Assembly (NCBI RefSeq): GCF_014651135.1
Contig: NZ_BMWH01000022.1
Location: forward strand, 62,001 to 126,000
Length of the DNA stretch: 64,000 nt
From: Streptomyces echinoruber
Lineage (GTDB): Bacteria > Actinomycetota > Actinomycetes > Streptomycetales > Streptomycetaceae
Reading direction: 5' to 3'
The translations under genes and the position numbers were made by a program. A model generated the notes under the pieces. The model ran no database searches. It saw nothing but the letters and a program-made list of their open reading frames with translations, and was not told the origin of the DNA. Of the stretch, positions 1 to 10,560 are shown piece after piece. Position 1 is the stretch's first letter; every line of letters starts with the position of its first letter.

Positions 1-221
1 CGGCCGGCGCGGGAGGTGTCGCGGATTCCGCGTGCGGCCGCGATGCCGTGGACTGCCTCATGGAGCAGTCGCTCGAAGGAGAGCTCGTGCCCGCAGGCGG
101 ACGACGACTCTCCGATCAGGGACTCGGGTGCGGCGAGATCGGGCAGCTCGGGGTGGTGCCGCTGAATGTCGGCCCACGCCTGCGCCAGCTCTGCGGCGAG
201 TACAGGTGGTGTCGTGCTCAC
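1..221 (-). CDS. SprT/HExxH-type putative metallopeptidase, N-terminal part
   Basis: Read on the minus strand from a GTG at 221, this frame is open for 73 codons and runs off the left edge, so only the N-terminus is present. The protein begins VSTTPPVLAAELAQAW. At about residues 54-58 it has HEAVH, an HExxH-type zinc-binding motif of the kind found in SprT-like and related small actinobacterial metallopeptidase-like proteins. Function in the cell is not known to me. Similar genes occur in several copies in Streptomyces, often near integrated elements, but that is recollection. The DNA upstream of the GTG is richer in A+T than the surroundings, which fits a promoter. The motif and coding pattern are seen directly; the family assignment is inference from a partial protein. 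Confidence 0.6.
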   Translation of the reverse strand, partial: MSTTPPVLAAELAQAWADIQRHHPELPDLAAPESLIGESSSACGHELSFERLLHEAVHGIAAARGIRDTSRAG

Positions 222-1034
222 GTAACGACAACGAGCCTCGGTGCCGCTGTGTTCCTATTCCGGGGCATCCCAAATAATTTGCACGTACCCGTCAGTTGCC
301 GCTGATGCGTCCCGACGAGGGCGGGTGCGCTGATCTGCGGAGAAGCCGCACAGCTCGTACCAAGCCGGTGCGTAGCGCCCCGTACGGCGCGGGTACGCCG
401 GGGCGCGTAGACGGGGTCCGCGCGCCGCGACGCCGGTGGTCCGCAGGTGCGCAAGAGACGTTTCGGACGTACCGCGGGTGCCCGCCCCGTACCCCAGTAA
501 GCGCGCACGGCGATCACGACGTTACCGGGTGCGCCGTCGGCGTCCGGCACCGGCCCGTCCTCGGCGGCCGGACACCGTACGGCCGCCGCGTGCCCGCCGC
601 GCCCGGCCGTGCCCTCCCCGCCGGGCGCCGCCCGCGGAATGCGCGCCCGGCCCCACCCTCCCCACCGGCGCCGCCCGCGTCCGCTCCCACGGCCCGTGTC
701 CGTGCGGCCGGACGGCCGTGGCGCCGCGCACCGGCCCGTCGCCGGCCGGCTCGGTCCTGTCGATCAAGTCCTGTTGCCTGCACGGGAAGTCGTCCGCCCG
801 CGGGGCGGGCACCGGCGCCTCGGCCGCGGCGTAAGAGCACGGGCCCGTGTTGCCGGGAGATGAATTCTCGCCACGGCGCACGGCCGAGGCGCAACCGAGG
901 CCCTTCAACCCCTGGACGACGGGTCGGGGTCGGAGTTTTCTGGCATACGGGAGGGAGTGCGAGCGCACTGCACGGGGGCCAGGGAAACGGGAAACGGGCA
1001 ACAGGCAACTCTCGTCGGAATGGGGCGCTTATCT
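222..1034. other. Long intergenic region, no supported gene
   Basis: This stretch separates the divergent HExxH-type gene and the methyltransferase gene. It starts with an A+T-richer segment around 265-290 that could carry promoter elements for the left gene. The middle, 480-840, is extremely G+C-rich and stays open in several frames on both strands, but no frame gave a recognisable protein. I see no tRNA, terminator hairpin or strong dyad here. Confidence 0.4.
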
Positions 1035-1892
1035 ATGACACCTTCGCTCGTGCGGCAGCACCGGCCCCACGCGGGATCCACGTCCCGCGTGGATCCGCGT
1101 GCACGCGCGCGTGACTGGTCCGAGATACAGGAGCGGATGCTCGTTCCGCTGTACGAGGCCGTCTACGAGCGACTGGACGTGGGCCCCGGCACACGGCTGC
1201 TGGGCCTGGGCTGTGGCTCCGGACTGGCCCTGCTGATGGCGGCCTCGCGGGGCGCCACGATCACCGGTGTCGACACGTCGTTCCCGGAGCGGCTCGCCCT
1301 CGCGCGCGAGCGGCTCGCCGCGGACGCGGGGGACACGCGCGCGCGTGCGGCCACCCGGCTGCTCGACGGGCCGCCGCAGGACGCGGCCGGCACCGGGGAG
1401 CCCGCGTACACGGTGGTGACGGCCTTCGAACCGATCGGCTGCCTGGACGGCGACGCGGAGGACCTGGGCGAGCTGCTGGCGCGGGCCACGCCGCTCGCCG
1501 AGCACGGGGCCCCGGTGGTGCTGGTCGGCTGGGGGCCGCCCGAACGCTGCACCACGACGTCGGTGCTGAAGGTCGCGGCCAAGCTCGCCGAGCCGCTGCC
1601 CGGCACCGGCTGCTGGCGGCCCGCCCTGCGCGACGACCTGGAGGAGGTCGCCGGGCGCGTGGGCCTCAGGCCGGACGGCTCCGGGCGCGTCGCCTGCCCC
1701 TTCGGCTACGCCGACATGGACAGCGCGGTGCGCGGACTGCTGTCCACCGGGCTGTTCGACGCGGCGATCGACGCCACCGACGACAAGCAGGTGGACAAGG
1801 AGCTGACCGAGGCGCTGCACCCGTACCGGCGGCGGGACGGCACCGTGTGGATGCCGAACGTGTTCCGGTACCTCATCGCGCGCACGGCGTGA
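1035..1892 (+). CDS. Class I SAM-dependent methyltransferase
   Basis: The 285-aa product has a Rossmann-type SAM site. Motif I is LLGLGCGSG at about residues 55-63, and an acidic end of strand 2 follows in GVDTS near residue 80. The substrate is unknown. I chose the ATG at 1035 (MTPSLVRQHRPH); the same frame is open further upstream to 957, but those 26 residues look like untranslated DNA. The central part is Ala/Arg/Asp-rich, and the C-terminus VWMPNVFRYLIARTA is well conserved in Streptomyces homologues as I remember them. The gene is single and convergent with ffh. A small-molecule methyltransferase is possible, but nothing nearby indicates a pathway. Confidence 0.75.
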   Translation: MTPSLVRQHRPHAGSTSRVDPRARARDWSEIQERMLVPLYEAVYERLDVGPGTRLLGLGCGSGLALLMAASRGATITGVDTSFPERLALARERLAADAGDTRARAATRLLDGPPQDAAGTGEPAYTVVTAFEPIGCLDGDAEDLGELLARATPLAEHGAPVVLVGWGPPERCTTTSVLKVAAKLAEPLPGTGCWRPALRDDLEEVAGRVGLRPDGSGRVACPFGYADMDSAVRGLLSTGLFDAAIDATDDKQVDKELTEALHPYRRRDGTVWMPNVFRYLIARTA

Positions 1893-2030
1893 GCGCCGAC
1901 CGGCGTCCGGGGCCGTGGACGCGCGCGTTCCCGAAGCCGTGATCCCCCGAGCGGCTGCCGCCCGGAGCGGGATCGGCCGGATGTCCACGGCGGGATCCGG
2001 CCGGGTCCGGCGGCGGCCCCGGAATCGGCC

Positions 2031-2105
2031 CGTGGGCTTCGGCCGACCCAGGAAAGCCGGTCAGCCCACGCGCTTCGGCCGGCCCACGAACGCCGGTCAG
2101 CCCAT
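2031..2105. repeat. Imperfect ~36-bp tandem duplication at the ffh 3' end
   Basis: Two similar units, each of the form CTTCGGCC-g/a-CCCA-n-GAA-n-GCCGGTCAGCCCA, lie head to tail. The second unit contains the ffh stop codon at 2097-2099. Flanking the first unit, CGTGGGCT (2031-2038) and AGCCCACG (2063-2070) form an inverted repeat that could act as a terminator between the convergent genes. Confidence 0.5.
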
Positions 2106-3647
2106 GAACTTCTTGAACTCGTCGGGCAGTTCGAAGTTCTGCCCGTTCTGCTGCGGCAGTCCGAAGGCCCCGCCCTGAGCGGCGGCGGCGCGGCGCGCGG
2201 CGGCCTCCTGCTCCTGCTGCTTGCGCTTCATCGGGTTGCCGGAGCGCTGCTTGCCCTTGGCCTTCTTGTTGTTCTGCTTCTTCTGCCGGCCCGGGCCGCC
2301 GCCCATGCCCGGCATCCCCGGCATGCCAGGGAAGCCGCCGCCCTGAGCCATGCGGGACATCATCTTGCGGGCCTCGAAGAACCGCTCGACCAGGTTCTTC
2401 ACCGCGCTGACCTCGACGCCGGAACCGCGGGCGATACGGGCGCGGCGCGAGCCGTTGATGATCGTCGGGTCCTGGCGCTCGGCCGGGGTCATCGACTTGA
2501 TGATCGCCGCCGTGCGGTCGACGTCGCGCTCGTCGATGTTCTGGATCTGCTCCTTGATCTGGCCCATGCCGGGCAGCATGCCGAGCAGCTTGCTGATGCT
2601 GCCCATCTTGCGGACCTGCTCCATCTGGGCCAGGAAGTCGTCCAGGGTGAAGTCCTGGCCCTTCTTCGACGCCAGCTTGGAGGCCATCTTGGCGGCCTCT
2701 TCCTGGCTGAACGTCTTCTCCGCCTGCTCGATCAGGGTGAGCAGGTCACCCATGTCGAGGATGCGGGAGGCCATCCGGTCCGGGTGGAACGCGTCGAAGT
2801 CGTCCAGCTTCTCGCCGCTCGACGCGAACATGATCGGCTTGCCGGTGATCTGGCGGATCGACAGGGCGGCACCGCCGCGGGCGTCGCCGTCGAGCTTGGT
2901 GAGGACGACGCCGTCGAAGCCGACGCCGTCGCGGAAGGCCTCGGCGGTGTTGACGGCGTCCTGGCCGATCATGGCGTCGACGACGAAGAGGATCTCGTCG
3001 GGGTGGACGGCGTCCCGGATGTCCGCGGCCTGCTGCATCATCTCCTGGTCGATGCCGAGGCGGCCGGCGGTGTCCACGATGACGATGTCGTGGACCTTGG
3101 TCCTGGCGTAGTCGATCGAGTCCTTCGCGACCTTGACCGGGTCGCCGACGCCGTTGCCCGGCTCGGGCGCGTACACGGCCACGCCGGCGCGCTCGGCGAC
3201 GACGCCGAGCTGGTTGACGGCGTTGGGCCGCTGCAGGTCGCAGGCGACGAGCAGCGGGGAGTGGCCCTGGTCCTTGAGCCACTTGGCGAGCTTGCCCGCC
3301 AGGGTCGTCTTACCGGCACCCTGCAGACCCGCCAGCATGATCACGGTCGGCGGGGTCTTGGCGAACCGCAGCCGCCGGGTCTCGCCGCCGAGGATCTGCA
3401 CCAGCTCGTCGTTGACGATCTTAATGACCTGCTGGCTGGGGTTGAGGGCCCGGGAGACCTCGGCGCCGAGGCACCTCTCCTTGACGTTCTTGATGAACGT
3501 GCGGACGACGGGCAGGGCGACGTCGGCCTCGAGGAGCGCGATGCGGATCTCGCGCGCCGTGGCGTCGATGTCCGCCTCGGACAACCTGCCCTTGCCCCGG
3601 AGGTTCCTGAAAGTCGCTGACAGGCGGTCGGAGAGAGTATCGAACAC
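2097..3647 (-). CDS. ffh: Signal recognition particle protein Ffh
   Basis: Ffh is the SRP54 GTPase that binds signal sequences of nascent membrane and secreted proteins together with 4.5S-type SRP RNA and docks on FtsY. The 516-aa protein has the N-terminal helical bundle (FDTLSDRLSATFRNL), the G domain with GLQGAGKTT near residue 105, DTAGR and TKLDGDARGG, and a C-terminal M domain. The tail is Met/Gly- and Lys-rich (GMPGMPGMGG, then KKQNNKKAKGKQ), as in actinobacterial Ffh. The GTG at 3647 was chosen because the family N-terminus (V/M)FDTLSDRL starts there; the longer upstream frame covers a repeat-rich leader. The receptor gene ftsY lies about 8 kb away on the same strand. Confidence 0.97.
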   Translation of the reverse strand: MFDTLSDRLSATFRNLRGKGRLSEADIDATAREIRIALLEADVALPVVRTFIKNVKERCLGAEVSRALNPSQQVIKIVNDELVQILGGETRRLRFAKTPPTVIMLAGLQGAGKTTLAGKLAKWLKDQGHSPLLVACDLQRPNAVNQLGVVAERAGVAVYAPEPGNGVGDPVKVAKDSIDYARTKVHDIVIVDTAGRLGIDQEMMQQAADIRDAVHPDEILFVVDAMIGQDAVNTAEAFRDGVGFDGVVLTKLDGDARGGAALSIRQITGKPIMFASSGEKLDDFDAFHPDRMASRILDMGDLLTLIEQAEKTFSQEEAAKMASKLASKKGQDFTLDDFLAQMEQVRKMGSISKLLGMLPGMGQIKEQIQNIDERDVDRTAAIIKSMTPAERQDPTIINGSRRARIARGSGVEVSAVKNLVERFFEARKMMSRMAQGGGFPGMPGMPGMGGGPGRQKKQNNKKAKGKQRSGNPMKRKQQEQEAAARRAAAAQGGAFGLPQQNGQNFELPDEFKKFMG

Positions 3648-3747
3648 GGCGGCGTCGGTCCTCGCGTCGGCAATGGGCTGAATCGCCTTCCAGGGTATCC
3701 GGCCCCGCAAACGAATCGCTCCCTCCCGCTGTGCGCAGCGGGAAGAA

Positions 3748-3809
3748 GCGGACCCCCCGCCGTGGGCAGCGGACCCCCCTCCGTGGGCAGCGGACCCCCG
3801 CCGTGGGCG
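3748..3809. repeat. Three 20-21-bp tandem repeats upstream of ffh
   Basis: Three near-identical units of the form GCGGACCCCC-n-CCGTGGGCA occur at 3748-3768, 3769-3789 and 3790-3809, in the 262-bp gap between glnD and ffh. They lie 100-160 bp upstream of the ffh start. No function is apparent; repeats of this kind are common between Streptomyces genes. Confidence 0.7.
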
Positions 3810-3909
3810 GGGACGATGTCCGGCACCCTCGGCGATCGCCTCGGCGCGACGGGACACCCCCGCACCGGCGGGGACCGCACCCCGGTGCACGCGCGGCACG
3901 ACCGCGAGG

Positions 3910-6357
3910 TCACCCCCGCAGCGCCTCCTCCAGCGCCCGGGCCACCGACGCCGCCTCCTCCCCCGGCAGGGGCGTACCGGCCGGGGTCGTCACGTAGAAG
4001 GCGTCGACCGCGTTGGAGCCCAGCGTGGACACGTGCGCGCTGCGCACCCGCACCCCCGCCTTCTCCAGCGCCCGCCCGATCCGGAACAGCAGCCCGGGCG
4101 CGTCCTGGGCGCGGACCTCGATCACCGTGGCGAGGCGGGAGGCGGCCGGGTGGACGGTCACGCGGGGCGGCGGCGGGACGACACCGCGGCGGCGCGGGTA
4201 GGCCGCGTCCCGCTCGGCGAGCCGCCCGGCGACGTCCAGGGAGCCGTCCAGGGCGCGGACCAGGTCGGCGCGCAGCCGTGCGGCCTGGGGCAGGGAGCCG
4301 TACTCCGCCGCCACCCGCCAGTTCAGCAGCAGCACCGTGCCCTCGACTCCCTCGGGCAGGTCCAGGGCGCGCAGCTCGGCGGTGCGGACGGTGAGCCGGT
4401 GCACGGCCAGCACACCGGCCACCGCGGGCAGCACGCCCGGCTGGTCGGGTACGGCGACGAGCAGTTCCACGCCGAGCGGCTCGGGTGTGCCGGAGGGTTC
4501 GTCCGCGGCCGGTCGGGGCTGGGCGCGCAGCGCCAGCACCGGCCCGCCGGTGGCGGCCGACTCCAGCCCGAGCCGCTCCTGCTCGGCCGTGGGTTCGGCG
4601 GCCCGTGGTTCCTCCGGGGCGTCCCCGGCCAGCACGGCCGAGACCCGCCGGACCAGGTCGGCGACGAGGAAGGCGCGCCAGGACGACCAGGCGGCCGGGC
4701 CGGTGGCCAGCGCGTCGGCCTCCGTCAGGGCGTGCAGCAGCTCCAGCGTGGACTGCGTGCCGACGGCCTCGGCGACCAGCCGGACGGTGGCCGGGTCCTC
4801 CAGGTCGCGCCGGGTGGCGGTCTCGACGAGCAGCAGGTGGTGGCGGACGAGGGTGGCGACGACGGCGACGTCGGCGCGGTCGAAGCCGATGCGGGCGGCG
4901 ACGTCCTGGGCGATGATCTCGCCGGCCACACAGTGGTCGCCGGGCCAGCCCTTGCCGATGTCGTGCAGCAGCGCGGCGACGAGGAGGAGGTCGGGGCGGC
5001 TGACGCGGCGGGTGAACGCGGAGGCGCGCACGGCCGTTTCGATCAGGTGGCGGTCGACGGTCCAGACGTGGACGGCGTTGCGCTGCGGGCGGCAGCGTAC
5101 CCGCTCCCAGTCGGGCAGCAGCCGGGTGACGAGGCCCTCGGCCTCCAGGGCTTCCCAGACCTCGACGGTGGGCGCGCCGGAGCCGAGCAGGGTGACGAGC
5201 TGTTCGCGGGCCTCGGCGGGCCAGGGCGTGGGCAGGGGGCGCGCGGCGGCGGCCATGCGCCGTACGGCGTGCGGGGAGAGCGGGAGGCCGGCCTGCGCGG
5301 CGGCGGCCGCGGCGCGCAGCGGCAGGACGGGGTCGCGGTCGGGGCGGGCGGTGCGGGCGAGCACCACCTCGCCGTCCTGCTCGACGACGCCCTCGGCGAG
5401 CGGCGAGCGCTCGGCGACGGGTTTCCCGCCGCCCCCCAGCATGGCGCGCAGCCGCGGCCGTACGGCGCGCGAGCGCAGTACGCGCCCCACTTCGCGCCAG
5501 GTGACGTCGCCGGCGTACGCGATGACGCGGGCGGCCTCGTAGACCTGCCGCAGGAGGGTGTCGGCGTCGAGCAGGCCCAGTTCCGCGGCGACCTGGTCCT
5601 GGTCCTGCAGGGCGAGGCGGTCGGTGGCGCGGCCGGTGGTGAGGTGGAGGGCGTCGCGGACGTCGAGGAGGCGGCGGCGGGCCTCGTCGAGGCCCTCGCG
5701 CGGGGCGTCGGCGAGCCAGGAGGCGGCCACCGCGCGCAGGGCGGTGGCGTCGCGCAGGCCGCCGCGGGCCTCCTTGAGGTCGGGTTCGAGGAGGTACCGC
5801 AGTTCGCCGTGCCGGGCGGCGCGTTCGGCGCACAGCTCCTGCAGGTGCGGGAGGCGCTTGGGGGCCTGGTTGCGCCAGTCGGCGAGGACGGCGGTGCGCA
5901 GCGCGGCGGTCAGGCCGAGGTCGCCGGCGAGGTGGCGGGCGTCGAGCAGGCCGAGCTGCACCTTGAGGTCCTCGCCCGCCGTCCGGCGGGCCTCGGCGAG
6001 GGTGCGCACGGAGTGGTCGAGGTCGATGCCGAGGTCCCACACGGGGTACCAGAGGCGGTCGGCGAGGGCGGCGACCGCCTTGGGGTCGCCGCCGTCGTGC
6101 AGCAGGAGCAGGTCGAGGTCGCTGCGCGGGGAGAGCTCGCCTCGGCCGTAGCCGCCGACGGCGACCAGGGAGACGCCGCGCAGTTCCTGGGCGCCGGCGG
6201 CGAACAGGCCGGCCAGCCAGTCGTCGGTCAGCTCGGCGAGGGCGCTGCGGCGCGACGGCCCGGACCGCGCCCCCGCCGTCAGGAGGCGCAGCCGGGCCGC
6301 CGCGTAGCCGCCGGGTCCCGAATCCTCTGTTTCCTTGCGTGTGTCCGTACCCGTCAC
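3910..6357 (-). CDS. glnD: PII protein nucleotidylyltransferase GlnD
   Basis: GlnD modifies and demodifies the PII protein GlnK according to nitrogen status. In Streptomyces the reported reaction is adenylylation of Tyr51 rather than uridylylation. The 815-aa product has the nucleotidyltransferase core GGYGRGELSPRSDLDLLLL near residue 70, an HD domain with LLVAALLHDIGKGWPGDH in the middle that would carry the removing activity, and two C-terminal ACT-type domains, the last ending near RALEEALRG. It starts with GTG at 6357 (VTGTDTRKETED). It lies 54 bp downstream of glnK and is the last gene of amtB-glnK-glnD, so its transcription should follow the GlnR-type control seen upstream of amtB. Confidence 0.95.
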   Translation of the reverse strand: MTGTDTRKETEDSGPGGYAAARLRLLTAGARSGPSRRSALAELTDDWLAGLFAAGAQELRGVSLVAVGGYGRGELSPRSDLDLLLLHDGGDPKAVAALADRLWYPVWDLGIDLDHSVRTLAEARRTAGEDLKVQLGLLDARHLAGDLGLTAALRTAVLADWRNQAPKRLPHLQELCAERAARHGELRYLLEPDLKEARGGLRDATALRAVAASWLADAPREGLDEARRRLLDVRDALHLTTGRATDRLALQDQDQVAAELGLLDADTLLRQVYEAARVIAYAGDVTWREVGRVLRSRAVRPRLRAMLGGGGKPVAERSPLAEGVVEQDGEVVLARTARPDRDPVLPLRAAAAAAQAGLPLSPHAVRRMAAAARPLPTPWPAEAREQLVTLLGSGAPTVEVWEALEAEGLVTRLLPDWERVRCRPQRNAVHVWTVDRHLIETAVRASAFTRRVSRPDLLLVAALLHDIGKGWPGDHCVAGEIIAQDVAARIGFDRADVAVVATLVRHHLLLVETATRRDLEDPATVRLVAEAVGTQSTLELLHALTEADALATGPAAWSSWRAFLVADLVRRVSAVLAGDAPEEPRAAEPTAEQERLGLESAATGGPVLALRAQPRPAADEPSGTPEPLGVELLVAVPDQPGVLPAVAGVLAVHRLTVRTAELRALDLPEGVEGTVLLLNWRVAAEYGSLPQAARLRADLVRALDGSLDVAGRLAERDAAYPRRRGVVPPPPRVTVHPAASRLATVIEVRAQDAPGLLFRIGRALEKAGVRVRSAHVSTLGSNAVDAFYVTTPAGTPLPGEEAASVARALEEALRG

Positions 6358-6411
6358 CCGGCGACTCCTGTTCCGTTTCCTGCCTTCGCCGCTCGTCCCG
6401 GCCGGGCGGCG

Positions 6412-8220
<1,809 letters not shown>

Positions 8221-8248
8221 TTATGCGCCACGAGCCTGGCGCAGCGCG

Positions 8249-8286
8249 GTTTCGGTGGAGGCCCCGCCTTGTTTCGCGGCCGTGAC
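8249..8286 (-). promoter_or_regulatory. GlnR-like operator upstream of amtB
   Basis: On the minus strand the order is GTCAC-n6-GAAAC-n6-GGGCC-n6-GAAAC. That is the a1-b1-a2-b2 arrangement described for GlnR boxes (gTnAC-n6-GaAAC repeated), with the a2 half-site degenerate. A further GTAAC lies at 8302-8306. Its position 105-142 bp before the amtB start and the nitrogen function of the operon support nitrogen control. Confidence 0.65.
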
Positions 8287-8419
8287 GAAGGCGCCGTGGG
8301 TGTTACGTGTCGATGAACCGCCCGATGTCCCGCCGCCCGATCGTTATCGTGGCGCAACCTTCTGCTCGGCGGGGTCCTGGCTCGAATGCGCCGGGGGGCA
8401 CCGGGAATGCACCGGGCAA

Positions 8420-8548
8420 GAACCGGCCACTGCCGGGAAGGGACCGGCCGTTCGCCGGGAAGGGACCGGCCGTTCGCCGGAAAGGGGCCCGGCCGTTCCG
8501 CCAAGCAGGAACCGGCCGTTCGCCGGAAAGGGGACCGGCCGCGGCGGC
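8420..8548. repeat. Iterated 22-24-bp GC-rich repeats downstream of nsdA
   Basis: At least four copies of a unit resembling (G)ACCGGCCGTTCGCCGG followed by an A/G-rich spacer occupy 8420-8548, between the nsdA stop and the amtB promoter region. Each unit contains CCGGC and GCCGG in opposite orientation, so the array can form several short hairpins. A role in termination is possible but unproven. Confidence 0.7.
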
Positions 8549-8621
8549 CTTCCGATGACCTGGCATGGGGGAGCCGAGTCGGGCAGTTCGGGAGGGCCGG
8601 CCGCGGCCGGGGACCGGGGTG

Positions 8622-10103
8622 TCAGACCGCTTCGACGGTCTCCGGCAGCTCGGTGGCGAGCCGGTCGGTGAGGTCGGCGATCTCGGCGAGGTCGCCGTAG
8701 TCGCGCACGGCGGAGTCGACGGTTTTCCGGATACGGGTGTTCACGCGCTCGGAGCGGACCTTCTTGGCGACCTGCAGGGCCTGGGTGACGTACGGGGTGC
8801 TCTGCTCGGGCTCGCGTCGCAGCAGGTGCACGGTGGCCATGCCGACGAGGTTGAGCGCGTAGGACCGCTGGTGCTCGCGGTCCTGCGCGAAGAGGTCGAC
8901 GGCCCGGCGCATCAGGGGCTCGGCGAGGGAGGCGTAGGCCGGGCTGCGGCCGGCGACGTAGGCGAGGTCGCGGAAGGAGTGGGAGTTCTCGGCGTACAGC
9001 TCGGCCTCGGAGAAGAAGCGGATCCAGTCGGGCTCCGGCTCGTCCCAGTCCTCGGCGTCGGCGAAGGTGTCCTCGGCCAGGCGCACGGCGCGCTTGCACC
9101 TGCCGGGCTGGCCCATGTTGGCGTAGGCGCGGGCCTCCATCGCATACAGCATCGCCTGGGTGCGCGGGCTCGCGCAGTCGCGGCTGCCGTACTGGGCGAG
9201 GTGGATGAGCTCCAGGGCGTCGTCGGGCCGGCCGAGGTGGATCATCTGGCGGCTCATGCTGGAGAGGATGTACGAGCCGAGCGGCTTGTCGCCGGCCTCC
9301 TTGGCCGCGTGCAGGGCGAGGACGAAGTACTTCTGCGCGGTGGGCTGCAGGCCCACGTCGTAGCTCATCCAGCCCGCCAGTTCGGCGAGTTCGGCGGCGA
9401 TCTTGAACAGGATGCGGGCGGTGGCCTCGGGATGGGACTCCTGCAGCAGGTCGGTCACCTCGTGCAGCTGCCCGACGACCGCCTTGCGGCGCAGGCCGCC
9501 GCCGCACTGGGCGTCCCACCGCCGGAACATCGCGGTGGTCGACTCCAGCAGCTCCAGCTCGGGCCTGGACAGCCGGCCGCGGCCGCGCGAGGACGGGGCG
9601 GGCCCGGGCTCGTGGCGCGGGGCGGACGGGGCGGGGACGAGCCAGCGCTGCAGCGGCTCGATGAGGGACGGGCCCGCGGAGAGGGCCAGCGAGCTCCCGA
9701 GGAAGCCGCGCCGCGCCAGCATCAGGTCGCTGCGCGAGAACTCGCTGAGCAGGGCCACGGTCTGCGGGCCCGTCCAGGGCAGGTCGACTCCGGTGGTGGA
9801 CGGCGACGGGCGCGCGGTGCGCAGGCCGAGGTCCTCGACGGAGACGACGCAGCCGAACCGCTCGGAGAACAGCTCCGAGAGGATCCTGGGGATGGGTTCG
9901 CGCGGGTTCTCGCCGTCCAGCCAGCGCCGCACGCGCGAGGTGTCGGTGGAGATGTGGTGGGCACCGAGCTGGCGGGCGCGGCGGTTGACCTGCCGGGCGA
10001 GTTCGCCCTTGGACCAGCCGCTGCGCACGAACCAGGAGGTGAGCAGCTCGTTGGGACGCTTGTCCGTGCCCGTGTTCGTCCCGTTTCCTTCGCTGCCGCT
10101 CAC
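8622..10103 (-). CDS. nsdA: Regulator of differentiation and antibiotic production NsdA
   Basis: NsdA is a Streptomyces protein reported to act as a negative regulator of sporulation and antibiotic production. This 493-aa product begins VSGSEGNGTNTGTDKRPNELLTSWF. It has an N-terminal helix-turn-helix-like region (LLTSWFVRSGWSKGELARQVNRRARQL, followed by TSRVRRWLDG) and a long C-terminal array of TPR-type helices. The GTG at 10103 was preferred because a run of G residues sits about 8 bases upstream; a start 15 codons earlier at 10148 is also open. It is divergent from the prim-pol gene across 457 bp. How NsdA acts is not shown by the sequence. Confidence 0.93.
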   Translation of the reverse strand: MSGSEGNGTNTGTDKRPNELLTSWFVRSGWSKGELARQVNRRARQLGAHHISTDTSRVRRWLDGENPREPIPRILSELFSERFGCVVSVEDLGLRTARPSPSTTGVDLPWTGPQTVALLSEFSRSDLMLARRGFLGSSLALSAGPSLIEPLQRWLVPAPSAPRHEPGPAPSSRGRGRLSRPELELLESTTAMFRRWDAQCGGGLRRKAVVGQLHEVTDLLQESHPEATARILFKIAAELAELAGWMSYDVGLQPTAQKYFVLALHAAKEAGDKPLGSYILSSMSRQMIHLGRPDDALELIHLAQYGSRDCASPRTQAMLYAMEARAYANMGQPGRCKRAVRLAEDTFADAEDWDEPEPDWIRFFSEAELYAENSHSFRDLAYVAGRSPAYASLAEPLMRRAVDLFAQDREHQRSYALNLVGMATVHLLRREPEQSTPYVTQALQVAKKVRSERVNTRIRKTVDSAVRDYGDLAEIADLTDRLATELPETVEAV

Positions 10104-10560
10104 CGCAACGCCCCCATCCGTCAGACCACTCGCCGCTGAGTGCGCCAAGCCCTATCAGAATGCCGGGCCGTCCGGCCGCCCGTCCGCCGCTCGTCATCCT
10201 CCGAACGGAATGCCGAGTTGCCTCCGGCATACCCGAGCGGGCATGTGCCCCAGGACTCGTGCACTCACAGTAATCCCATGCTCACCCGCACAGCCATGGC
10301 GTTCACAGAAACGCCACCATTCGCCACCCCTTCGAATGAACTCACGACGGCGGGTTGGCGATTGACTTGACTGCGGACGAACCGAAGGGGGCGGAGCGGT
10401 GCGCGCCGGAGCGCGCGCCGCCGGACGCACCACCCGGAACGCTTCCGGACGCCGTCTGCATCCGGGCGCGACGGGGGAAGCGGGACCAAGAGACATCACT
10501 TTCCGAATTCGTTCGGATCCGTCTCGTAACCACCGACGCGCTGGACCCGTTGGAGGGGGC
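10104..10560. other. Divergent promoter region nsdA / prim-pol gene
   Basis: This 457-bp region is moderately A+T-rich for the window. It holds an inverted repeat TGGCGTT-n6-AACGCCA at 10297-10316 and a nearby direct repeat of GGTGGCG on the minus strand, about 190-210 bp upstream of nsdA. A strong RBS-like GGAGGGGGC precedes 10561. I found no gene inside. Confidence 0.5.

Noticed and set aside
522-1001. Possible minus-strand protein in the left intergenic region
   Set aside because: Part of the frame (about 600-840) looks protein-like, but several frames are equally open, no RBS is clear and no family is recognised.
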